The position numbers were made by a program, and so were the translations under genes. A stretch of 64,000 bases of DNA, from assembly GCA_015698045.1 (NCBI GenBank), contig BLAL01000282.1, positions 62,001 to 126,000 on the forward strand, written 5' to 3'. Under the pieces are notes generated by a model. The model worked only from the letters and a program-made list of their open reading frames with translations. It did no database searches and had not been told where the DNA came from. This stretch comes from Rhizophagus clarus. Its lineage: Eukaryota > Glomeromycota > Glomeromycetes > Glomerales > Glomeraceae. Shown one piece after another: positions 22,790 to 32,386 of this stretch (its first letter is position 1; each line of letters begins with the position of its first letter).

Positions 22790-22995
22790 ATATCGGGTAC
22801 CCGATATGTGTAAGATAGAACTGTGCCCGATATATATTAAATAACATATCGGTGACCAATAGTTTAGATATCGGGGTCTTGGTAATTAGGCATATTTTGA
22901 AGTGTAATAAATCGGGTACCCGATATGTAAAAATACCCGATATTTATCCGATTAGCCGCCGATATATAAGTCCCCGATATGTACCCGATAGAATT
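22790..22995. repeat. Right subterminal repeats, core TATCGGGTAC
   Basis: About eight copies of the TATCGGGTAC motif, mirrored relative to the left end of the same element. Confidence 0.85.
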
Positions 22996-23019
22996 GATTT
23001 TGACCAGTGATAAACGATT

Positions 23020-23490
23020 TGATAAAAAATAACGTTTCGCAACGTTATTTTTGCAGAACTTGTAAAAAATGTTGCGAAACGTTTTTTACATAAACAATTT
23101 ATTATGAAAAATAACGATTCACAACGTTATTTTTGCGAACATTGTAAAAAACGTTGCGAAACGTTTTTTACATAAACGTTTGATATAAAAAAAATAACAT
23201 TTCGCAACGTTATTTTTGCGAAACTTGTAAAAAACGTTGTGAAACGTTTTTTACATCAGAAATTTAATATAGAAAACAACGTTTCGTAACGTCATTTTCC
23301 TTTTTATTTAAAAACGTTGCGAAACGTTTTTATAAAACGATTTAATATAAAAAAAACGTCTCGCAACGTTTTTTTTTATCACTTTAATAAAAAATGTTGC
23401 GAAACATTTTTTTATGGATGATTTGATAAGAAAAAATCGTTTCGCAACTTTTTTTTTGCTAAACGTTGCGAAACGTTTTTTTACTAAACT
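23020..23490. repeat. AACGTTTCGCAACGTT palindrome cluster
   Basis: At least eight copies of the palindromic core, spaced by about 25-30 AT-rich bases. Part of the right subterminal region of the 5.86-kb hAT-like element, with the left-hand counterpart at 17905-18055. Confidence 0.85.
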
Positions 23491-24114
23491 CGTTCGGTAA
23501 ATCGGTTCGGTTTTTGGTAATTACTGATCGGTTTCAGTAATCATTAATACCGATACCGATTAATTCGGTTCGGTATCAGTTTTTGCAAAAACTGAACCGA
23601 ACCGAACCGATCGGAGCCCTATTCAGAATCATTTTTTAACTGAAAAATGTTTTTTTAGTAAAAAAATGGTAATAAACTTAAAAAACTTATTTTTTAATTC
23701 TTTTTAATAAAAAAATGTTAAGGACTGTTTCTTTTAATTCATTTTAATAAAATGAATGTTATGAAGCTTTTTTTATCATTTTGATAATGAAATATAAATA
23801 CTTTTTTTTTTTAATTTGTTTCAATAAAAAAAAGTTAGCTGTGACTTTTGGGTGTTAGTTTAGCGATTCCAATCATGTAATTCAATAAAATTTTTTTATG
23901 TGGAATTTGATCTACATATTAATTTTTAATTTCAATTTTTTTACAAACAAACCAATAATTTTTATATAATAAATTTTATTGAGTTAAAAATTATAAGTAA
24001 AACCCAATTTATTAATTTAAAGTTTTACGTATTTTATTGATTAAAATGTTCTCAAACATTTTATTTTTTAATAGGATAATATAAAACAAAGGTAACCTAA
24101 TAATATTAAAAAAA

Positions 24115-24295
24115 AAAGAGAGTTACAATAAAAAAAAAAGAGAGTTACAATAAAAAAAAAAGAGAGTTACAATAAAAAAAAAGAGAGTTACAATAAAAAA
24201 AAAGAGAGTTACAATAAAAAAAAAGAGAGTTACAATAAAAAAAAAAGAGAGTTACAATAAAAAAAAAGAGAGTTACAATAAAAAAAAAGAGCAAG
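24115..24295. repeat. About 21-bp tandem repeat, nine copies
   Basis: AGAGAGTTACAAT plus an A run is repeated about nine times, with differences only in A-run length. Confidence 0.9.
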
Positions 24296-24890
24296 AAACA
24301 AAAGGGTAAGGAAGAAGCAAAGAAGAATAAAAAAGGTGAAGTAGAAACAAAAAGGAAGATAAAGAATGAAGGTGAAATGAAAGGAACAAAAAGAATAAAG
24401 GTGGATTAAAAAAAAAATGAAAAAAATGAAAGGAGAACAAAAAACAAAAAAATTAAAAGAGTGACAAAAAGGAATAGGAAAATGATAGGAAGATGAAAAA
24501 AAAGTGAAACTAATGAGAAGACAAAAAAATGGAAAAACATGAAAAGGAAGGGAAAAATAAAAAAAGAACAAAGAAAAAAAATTAAAAAAGGGATGAAAAG
24601 GATGGGAAAAATAATGGGAAAATGAAAAAAAGGAAGGGGAAAAAATAAAGACATAAAAAAAAAGAAAACGATAGAAAACAAAATGAAAGGGAAAAATAAA
24701 AAGAAAACAAAAAGAAAGAAGAAATGAAGAGAGGATGAAAAGAAAATGAAAAAATAAAGAGAGAACGAAAAGAAAGTGAAAAAACGAATAAGGAATTAAA
24801 AAAAAATAGAAGAAATGAAGAGGGGCGAAAAGAAAATAAAAAAAACGAAGAAAGGACAAAAAAAGAAAAAAAAAAAAGGAAGGAAATTAG
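24296..24890. repeat. Purine-rich (GA) tract, left half
   Basis: Strongly G/A-biased on the plus strand. Minus-strand ORFs (Phe/Ser/Leu-rich) are compositional artefacts. It continues as 26865-28040 on the other side of the retroposon, which therefore inserted into this tract. Confidence 0.8.
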
Positions 24891-24902
24891 TAAAGAATGA
24901 AA

Positions 24903-26851
24903 TTTTTTTTTTTTTTTTTTAATGGCATTGATAGCGCATAACTTTATTTAAAATACCGCAAGGTGCTACGCACTCATTACAATAATTTGGAAAGTATACT
25001 CCTAGCCCAAGGACCGGTCCAACCAAACTGCCAGAAAATTAAAATATATATAAATGAATAAAGGGAAAAAGGGTACAAAAAATAAAAAATTCTATCTCAT
25101 CTAGGGAAGCAAGACAAAAATTCTTCTAATTATTACTAAATTCAGGACTGCTTCTGAATAAAGTCCATCAGAACTGTCTTCAATTCCACAATTTCAGCAT
25201 GCAATTGTCGTTTTGACAGCTTCTTTGGAGGGGAAGTACCTGTACTCTTATCGTTCGTTTTCTGACTTTTCTTGTTCTTCCCTCCAGTCTTATTTCCAGA
25301 TGATAATTGTGATGAATCCTTCAGCAGACTCCTTATGGGGACGCGATTTGATCCAGTGGCAGGAGAATCTGTCTTAGATCTTGAGCTAAGTTTGGTACGT
25401 TTGGAAGGTGGATCTTGAATCAACTTGTTAGGTTTATCTTGCCTATTGGAACTAAACTGCTGACTACTCTTTCTTCGCGTAATGAAAGATGGCACGATAT
25501 GGTGATACCAACTGAGTTTTGTTCTATTCCAAAATGATTCCTTACTAATGATGTTTTGTAAGTCCTCCCAACTTTTGAAGTAGGCAATCATTTTGCGCGT
25601 ACCATCTGGATTCTTAACTTCCTTAAAAGCTTTAATGTGTAGGGGATAGACAAAATTTGTTAGGTGTTCCTTAACTGCCAAAGCGTCAGCTGTAAAAGAA
25701 TCTGGGGATCCTTGAACAACAGCCTGGAATCTTTCTTTTTCTTTACGTTCTTTAAGAGACCAGGAGGCAGGAAACTAACAGACCACCACTGGTCCAAGGG
25801 GAGCTATCCAAAGGCGATCTCATTCCCAAGTGTCGAAAGCGTGCATAATCTCTAACTTACACTGAACCATTTTATACTTCTTCTGTTTCTTAACGGTTAC
25901 CGAGATTACGTTACCTCAAGCCTTTAGATAGTCTAAAATTGTAATATTCTCCCACTTGGCAGGGACATCATAAACGAGGATATCGCGAACATATTGACCT
26001 AAACTCAGGTTAGGGCGATAGCCTGTAATTATATGTGTAGCATCTTCACCTAGATCATTGGATTTTTGTTTATTCTTCTCGCCGTTTGTCCGGGAAACAA
26101 AAGGCTTGGCCATAGGTTTTAAAGAGAAACTGGAAGCTGACTGGGGTACAACTTGTGGCTGAGGTATTACAACAGGTTCTGGGTCTGGTGCAGGTATGTC
26201 AGGGATAACTTATTTCACAACCTTAGCCTTCTGTTTATCTTGCTTCTGTGATGTTCCCTCTTCATTCTGATTGGTACTTGTTGATGCAGCACTAGATTGT
26301 GATTGGTGCTCTTTATTTATGGATATTTCCATATCCATAAATTCATCTGATAGCCGGTTAGGATCATATGTATCATCTGAATCAGATTCAGCCAGTATAT
26401 TCTTGAGTAATCCGCCATCCTGATACAAAGTCGCAGCAGTCTTGAAGGCATCTTCGTGTATGAGGAAGGAGGCCCTGTACAGAATATAGAGGAGATTTTT
26501 GCTATATTTCTGTTTGTCCACTATCTTATTGAGTCAGTCTTTTATTATTTCTGGAAGGAAGTTTCCTAGGTAGCCTTGGTACTCCTCTTTGCTCGCATCC
26601 TTGGCAAATAACGAAAAGTACTTAAGAGCCCACCCAAAACTTTGGTCGTCCAGTAAAGTCATAAAAGTGTCAAAAAAGTCGTTCATTAATGTAACTCGTT
26701 GAACATGTTGAGAAATTGTGTCAAAGTCTATATTTGTGTCGACTATAAGTTTCGTAGTCATATTTGTTTCACTATATTACAGTTTTTGCAAAAAATAAAA
26801 ATTATATTTTTTGGTGCGTTGTGAACTGTAAGGAGTGAGAAAGAGTTGATG
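24903..26851 (-). mobile_element. Poly(A)-tailed ORF1-only retroposon with 12-13-bp target duplication
   Basis: The plus strand begins with 18 Ts (24903-24920), the poly(A) tail of a minus-strand transcript. An AATAAA signal lies about 35 bases upstream of it (AAATAAAGTTATGCGC in sense). TAAAGAATGAAAT flanks the element at 24891-24903 and 26852-26864. A second copy of the host purine repeat near 27970 shows the uninterrupted sequence. These are signs of target-primed reverse transcription. Length is 1949 bp, holding one decayed ORF. There is no reverse transcriptase. Confidence 0.85.
25142..26761 (-). pseudogene. Decayed ORF1 (RRM-like, non-LTR retrotransposon type)
   Basis: One reading frame runs from the ATG at 26761 to the stop at 25142, 540 codons, broken by about five in-frame stops (for example near 26531, 26207, 25913, 25860 and 25830) and no frameshift that I can see. 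Some stops replace expected tryptophans (LKA*GNV, C*FPASW). The centre (residues about 270-400) has VISVTVKKQKKYK, FPASWSLKERKEKERFQAVV and KMIAYFKSWEDLQNII, which I read as RRM-like pieces of a fungal LINE ORF1. The C-terminal 100 residues are basic and Ser/Lys-rich, ending in a short heptad-like helix (LHAEIVELKTVLMDF). Function, by inference: nucleic-acid chaperone of a retroelement. Confidence 0.6.
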
Positions 26852-26864
26852 TAAAGAATGAAAT

Positions 26865-28040
26865 GTAATAAGCGAAAATAAAAATAAAAAAATAAAATAA
26901 AACATACTTTAATTTCAAAACTGGAAGAGTCAAAGAACTGAAAAAGCTAAAAAGAATGAAATAAAGTTAGTAAAAAACAAGTTGTATATAAGAAACAAAA
27001 ATAAAAAATGAAGAAAAATGAAAGAAAAACAAAAAACAAAATAAAAGAAAGAGGAAAAATGATAAAGAGATGAAAAAGAAGTAAAACCAATAAGAAGACA
27101 AAAAAAGTGAAAAAAACATGAAAAGGAAGGAAAAAAATGAAGAAGGAATGAGGATAATAAAATCAAAAAAGGGATGAAAATGAAGGGAAAAATGATGGGG
27201 AAATGAAAAAAAAGGAAAGGGAAAAGAATAGGATAATAAAAAAAAAGGAAGGGAAAAAGAATAGAGAAATAAAAAAGAAAATAAAATGATGGAAAATAAA
27301 ATGAAGGAAAAAAAATAAAAAAGAAATAAAAAAGAAAGGATAAAATAAATGGAGGATAAAAAGAAAGTGAAAGAAACGAATGGAGGATGAGAAAAAAGTA
27401 GAAGAAATAAATAAGAGATTAAAAGAAAATAGAAGAAATGAATGGGAGACAAAAAGAAAATAAAAGAAATGAAAAAAGACGAAAAGAAAATAAAAAAATA
27501 AAAAAATTAAAAGAGTGACAAAAAGGAAAAGGAAAAAAGATAAGGAAATGAAAAAGAAGTGAAACCAATAAGAAGATAAAAGAAGGGGGAAAAACATGAA
27601 ATAGAAGGGAAAAGATAAAGAAGAAATAAGAAAAAAAAATTCAAAAGAGGGATAAAAAGGAAGGGGAAAATAATAGTAAAATGAAAAAAAAGGAAGGGGA
27701 AAAGAATAGAGAAATGAAAAAGAAAAAGAAAATAATAAAAAATAAAATGAAAAGGAAAAATAAAAAGAGAACAAAAAGAAAAGAAGAAACAAAAGAGAAA
27801 TGAAAAGAAAGTGGAAGAAATGAATGGAAATGAAAAGAAAGTAGAAGAAATGAATGAAGGATAAAAAGAAAGTGGAAGAAACAAATGAAGGATGAAAAGA
27901 AAATAAAAGAAATGAAGAGTGGCAAAAAAAGAATAAAAAAATAAAAGGGTAAAAAAAAGAAAAAAAAAGAAAGGAAATTAGTAAAAAATAAAATATAATA
28001 AGTGAAAATAAAAATAAAAAAAAAATAAAATAAAACATAC
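26865..28040. repeat. Purine-rich (GA) tract, right half
   Basis: Over 1.1 kb of GAAAAAGAAATGAA-like sequence with internal duplications (blocks near 26890-27000 and 27990-28110 are near copies). Long Phe/Ser/Leu ORFs on the minus strand result from strand asymmetry and are not genes. Confidence 0.8.
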
Positions 28041-29290
28041 TTTAATTATAAAACTGAAAAAGCCAAAAAACCTGAAAAATCTAAAAATAATGAAATAAAG
28101 TTAATAAAAAACAAGTTGTATGTGAGAAACGAAAATAAAAAAGAAAAACTATATCTTTGACTAGCAAAGGATTTAAAAAAAAATATTAAATATGATTATC
28201 TGATAAAAGTAAAATAGTAAACGTTGATTAATCGTTTAATAAATAATAAATTGTTAAAAAAATATTTTTTAAAATCGTTTTAATAAACTGTTAAAAAAAA
28301 ACTTTTTTATTTATCGCTCATTTTTTTAAAATTGTTTTAATAATATAAACACTTTGTACTATTAAAAAAAAAGTTTTTTAAAAATCATTTTAATAATAAA
28401 TTGTTAAAAAACAGTTTTTATTTAAAGTCCAATAATATACCGCTAAAAAAAAAGTTTTTATTGATATTTAATAATAAATAAAAAACAATTAAAAAAAGAA
28501 ATAATAAAACATTAAAAAAACATTTAATAAATAATTAAACTGTTAAAACATTTTTTAAAATGTTTTTATTAATTATTTAATAATAAATTATTAAAAAAAA
28601 ATGTTTTTTAATCTTTTAATAATAAACTGTTAAAAAAATACCTTTTCATCATTATAATAATAAACTGTCAAAAAAAAGCTTTTTTTCATTAGTTTAATAA
28701 TAAATTGTTAAAAAATGGTTTTTATTTAATCAATGATAAATTATCTAAGAAAAAAATGGTTTTTTCTAATAAAATGTTTAAAAAAACTTATTTTTTTAGT
28801 CATTTTAAAAGTAAATATTTTCATCAGGAGATGTAAAAATTTTTTTAAAAAAAAAAAAAATTGATAATCTGATATTAATTATGGATCATCTAGAACTAAA
28901 CCAAATTCAGTTCAGTTCAGATTATAAGTTCAATTCTGGTTCTGATTTAGTTTTTTGATTTTGATCCAAACTAAAATTAAACTGAATTCCAGTTCACTTC
29001 TGGTTTTTTACTAAAACTGAACCAAACTGATCTGTTTAGAACTTTAGTAGTGTTTTTTAACTGAAAATATTTTCAGTTAAAAGTATAACCTGAAAATATT
29101 TTTCAGTAAAAATTTTAGGCCAATATTGAGGGGAAAGTATCCATACTAGTGTTACGATACTTTCCTGACAATAAATATTAAAGAACTTGTTAGATGATCA
29201 CACTAATATTTAGTATACAATGCACTATTACACTAGGACCCCAAATTATATATAAATAAGTCAGGAGTTGAGTTTGCTTATTGATTATAC
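28041..29290. other. AT-rich repeats
   Basis: From 28200 to 28830 short AATAATAAATTGTTAAAAAA-type units alternate with poly(T). From 28900 to 29110 a CAGTTCAGTTCAG / AACTGAACCAAACTGATC region resembles ends of hAT-like elements but no partner end was found. No gene. Confidence 0.4.
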
Positions 29291-29734
29291 ATTGGGAAAA
29301 ATTTTAGTCCGCAGATCTGCGCAATTCTGCAGAGTACATTTCTACGCAGATCTGAGAATATGCCGATGCGCAGCACTGAAAAATTTTATGGATTTCTGCG
29401 CAGATTTGCAAGCACAAAAAAACCTGCAAAATTTTTCAAAAATAAATCTGCAAAATTTTTCAAAATAATAATATTATTAACAAGTCGTGACTATTATTTT
29501 TTTTATACGATTATTATCAATTTTTTATTATAACTTTTAGCAATTAATTATACAAAATATACTAGCTATTAGTAGTTCTACCATAGTAATGTTAGATTAT
29601 ACAACCAAATATTCAAATATAATTAACAAAAACCCTGCTTTAAAAAAAAAAAATAATACTTAAACTAATGTCAATTCAGTTTCTACCAAATCGATAGTCC
29701 AGATTAGAGAACTATAAAGAAATATAAGATTTGA

Positions 29735-31368
29735 TTGGAAAAATGCAAAATAATCCAAAACTTTGCTATTTTCAACTTTCTAACTTACAAAATCATCGTA
29801 TTCTTCGTCATCATCAATTGTTGTTTCACCTTCCATTTGTAAAGGAATTCGATTTTCTTGACTTCCCTTTTGTTTCTTTCATTTTGCGGCTTTTTCAGCC
29901 TCTTTTTCTTCAGCTTCTGCGATTTCTTCCATCATTTGCGGCGTAGCAGGGCTATTTTTTTCAAAAGCTCGCTATTAATTAATAAATAATATTTATAGAT
30001 GTATATTAATAATTTATATAAAATGTCCCAAAATTGAATTTCAAAATATTGAAGACATTTACCAAAAATGCATGCATGCGTCTTGTAACAGACCTATCGT
30101 TACATTTAATTCCAGAGCTCTTCGGATTTAATAGAATGTCACATATGGAGAGAATATACGCACAATGCATGGTTGACAATTCTTCTTCTTTGTGCGATCT
30201 GAAAATCGAGTAACCAATTTTTGACAAGAGTTCGTAATTCGTGAAAAGTTCCTCATACGCCTTTTTAATTTTTTCACTGTTTTTCCACTCAGTAATTTTT
30301 ACTGGAGATGTGTTATTATCAATACGTTCTAATCGATCTTCACCGAATGTAGCGAACATTGCATTACAGATATGTGCTGCGATATCGTTTCTTTTGCTTC
30401 AACCTTTGTTCTTAATCTATAAAATTATAAAAAATATTCAGTATCCTATTTAAATATCATTAAAAATTGGAATCTCACTCACTTCTGCAAATATTTTATC
30501 GCCAAATAAAGAGACCCAGCTGTTTCTTCTGATACTTTCGATGAAATGGCTCACGTGAATAGAGAGATATTCTTCTAACGCATCTCGATATTCAATATGG
30601 GTGGGAAATAATACATCTGGTAGAAGTTTTTTAATGACTTCTTTATAAGCACGCTGTAAAAGAACTCACTTTTAATTAGTTTCAAAAACTATAACATTTC
30701 TTAAATAATCGATTCAAATAACTTACATTCCAAAAACCATCAGATAGTTTATCGAGCGCAATAAGCTTATTCAACGATTTTGAATTTTCTTGCTATTGGG
30801 AACTGATAAATCTACAGATCTCGTATAACGCGTTGATTTTTTTATCGATTAAGGTAATCGAATAATTGAAATCTTTCAGAGTGATGTGAAAGCTATCGGT
30901 TTCTCCAGCAAGTGCTGGCGAAGTGTCATAATTCTGATCACTAATGTGAGTATTGCGTTCAACCGAATGTTCATGTTCAACTGGACTACTATTATCTTCG
31001 ATATCCATTGATGTGATATCAATAATTGAATCAGACGATCGTCTTTGAGAGAGCGTGCTTTGGGTGCTTTGGGTGCTTTGGGAAAGATCAGTTAAAGTTG
31101 GCTCAATTGATTTTCTGCAGGAAGGTGTAGGTGGTATAGAAGTGGTTGGAGTAGAAGTAGAGCTGCTCGCTTCTTTTTTAGAAATAGTTAATAGTTATAA
31201 TAATAATTTTTTATATGTATCAGAGATTCGTTACTTACTAGACAACATTTTTAAGAATTTATTTTCGGTAGTACGAGCTGCCTTTTCTTGTAACCTTTGA
31301 GTTCCAATGGAAGAAAGCTCACTTTGATTGTCATTTATTTTTCTTTTTTGCTTTTTATCCTTATGCAT
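29735..31368 (-). pseudogene. Transposon accessory gene, broken by nonsense codons
   Basis: Several exons read out on the minus strand from an ATG at 31368 (MHKDKKQKRKINDNQSELSS), with good donors (GTAAGT at 31238, GTGAGT near 30484) and matching phases. A Ser/Thr-rich N-terminal part is followed by a helical part (LKDFNYSITLIDKKINALYE, RDALEEYLSIHVSHFIES, ERIDNNTSPVKITEW) and a Lys/Glu-rich end. Premature stops occur inside exons (SSQ*QEN, NKG*SKRN, AAK*KKQ), and I saw no frameshift. Function unknown. Position opposite the transposase suggests an accessory protein of the same element. Confidence 0.5.
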
Positions 31369-31894
31369 GATAGTAAAAAATTACTCCAACTGAAATCAAA
31401 GAAAAAATTACGTCAAAGAGAATCAAGAAAAATCAAGAATTACGCCAAGAATTAAAAAAGAAAAAATTACGTCGACAAGAGTCAAAAAAAAAATTATGTA
31501 TATATCAAAGAGAAAAAATTATATAGTTATTACCAAAGAGAAAAAAAAAATACACAAAAAAGTAAAAAAAAAACTTACGTTAACAGGAAAAAAGCGCTAG
31601 AGTAAATTAAAAAAAGAAAAATTCTATCAATTTGAATATTGATAAATACTAACTTCGCACTAACGATATTAATGGTGGCTTACACGATAAATTGTCAGTA
31701 AAATTCGCATCAACTCCTATTGATATTGGTGATTAATATGGAACTAACTAATAAGATACTAGAAATAAATCAGCAACATTGTTAAAAATATTCGTATCAC
31801 CTTTGATAGAATTACATATCCCTTTGTTACACTTCAGAATAATTATGCAACCCTTCGTTACATTTCAGACTAAAATAAATAAATTAATATATGA

Positions 31895-32235
31895 AAGTAA
31901 ATTAATATAATGTTAAAATAAATTTAAATGTGTAAAATAAATTAAAGTAAATTAATATAATGTCAAAATTAATTAAAGTAAATTAATATAATGTCAAAAT
32001 TAATTAAAGTAAATTAATATAATGTCAAAATTAATTAAAGTAAATTAATATAATGTCAAAATTAATTAAAGTAAATTAATATAATGTCAAAATTAATTAA
32101 AGTAAATTAATATAATGTCAAAATTAATTAAAATAAATTAATATAATGTCAAAATTAATTAAAGTAAATTAATATAATGTCAAAATTAATTAAAGTAAAT
32201 TAATATAATGTCAAAATTAATAATGTCAATTAATA
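31895..32235. repeat. 31-bp tandem repeat, about nine copies
   Basis: TAAATTAATATAATGTCAAA plus AATTAATTAAAG repeats nine times with almost no divergence. It lies just upstream of the transposase pseudogene, between it and the divergent accessory gene. Confidence 0.9.
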
Positions 32236-32386
32236 CGAAATTAAAATAAATTAATATAAAATATAAAAAGATCATTTTTTGATTAATTAATAAATCTTAA
32301 ATTTTTTTTAATTCAGAAATTCTTGACAAGTATCAACTCAATTGCTTCATAATCGTTTATAAGACTTCGAATTCTAGTAAAAAAAC

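Larger units (their letters stand above)
18060..23009. mobile_element. Nested CACTA-like element, family A (4.95 kb)
   Basis: Termini CACTGGTCAAAATCGATGCT and, inverted at the right end, CACTGGTCAAAATCAATTCT. A 3-bp ATA repeat flanks both sides (18057-18059, 23010-23012), and the host sequence ACATAAACG is restored if the element is removed. CACT termini, a 3-bp duplication and dense subterminal repeats are CACTA (En/Spm) traits. PIF/Harbinger, which also makes 3-bp duplications and uses a Myb-like protein, is the alternative. It contains an intact Myb/SANT-like gene and exon-cassette array 2 but no transposase. Confidence 0.75.
17763..23621. mobile_element. hAT-like element (5.86 kb including a nested element)
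   Basis: Left terminus TAGGACTCCGATCGG and right terminus (inverse) TAGGGCTCCGATCGG. The 8-mer TTCAGAAT is duplicated perfectly at 17755-17762 and 23622-23629. Subterminal regions on both sides (17790-18055 and 23020-23600) contain CGGTTTCGGTAATTACTGA-like stretches and multiple AACGTTTCGCAACGTT palindromes, the same kind as in the MITE at 2904. Removing the nested 4.95-kb element leaves about 0.9 kb without coding capacity, so it is non-autonomous. Confidence 0.85.

Noticed and set aside
24230-28038. Long minus-strand ORFs rich in Phe, Ser and Leu (up to 291 codons)
   Set aside because: They arise from purine tracts. Several overlapping frames are open at once, composition is extreme and no domain is visible.
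29268-29468. 66-codon plus-strand ORF with repeated CADL/NLQNF text
   Set aside because: Lies over the GCAGATCTGC repeats of the putative transposon end. No start context or homology.
31895-32235. CRISPR-like array
   Set aside because: Units are contiguous 31-bp tandem repeats without unique spacers, in a eukaryotic context.
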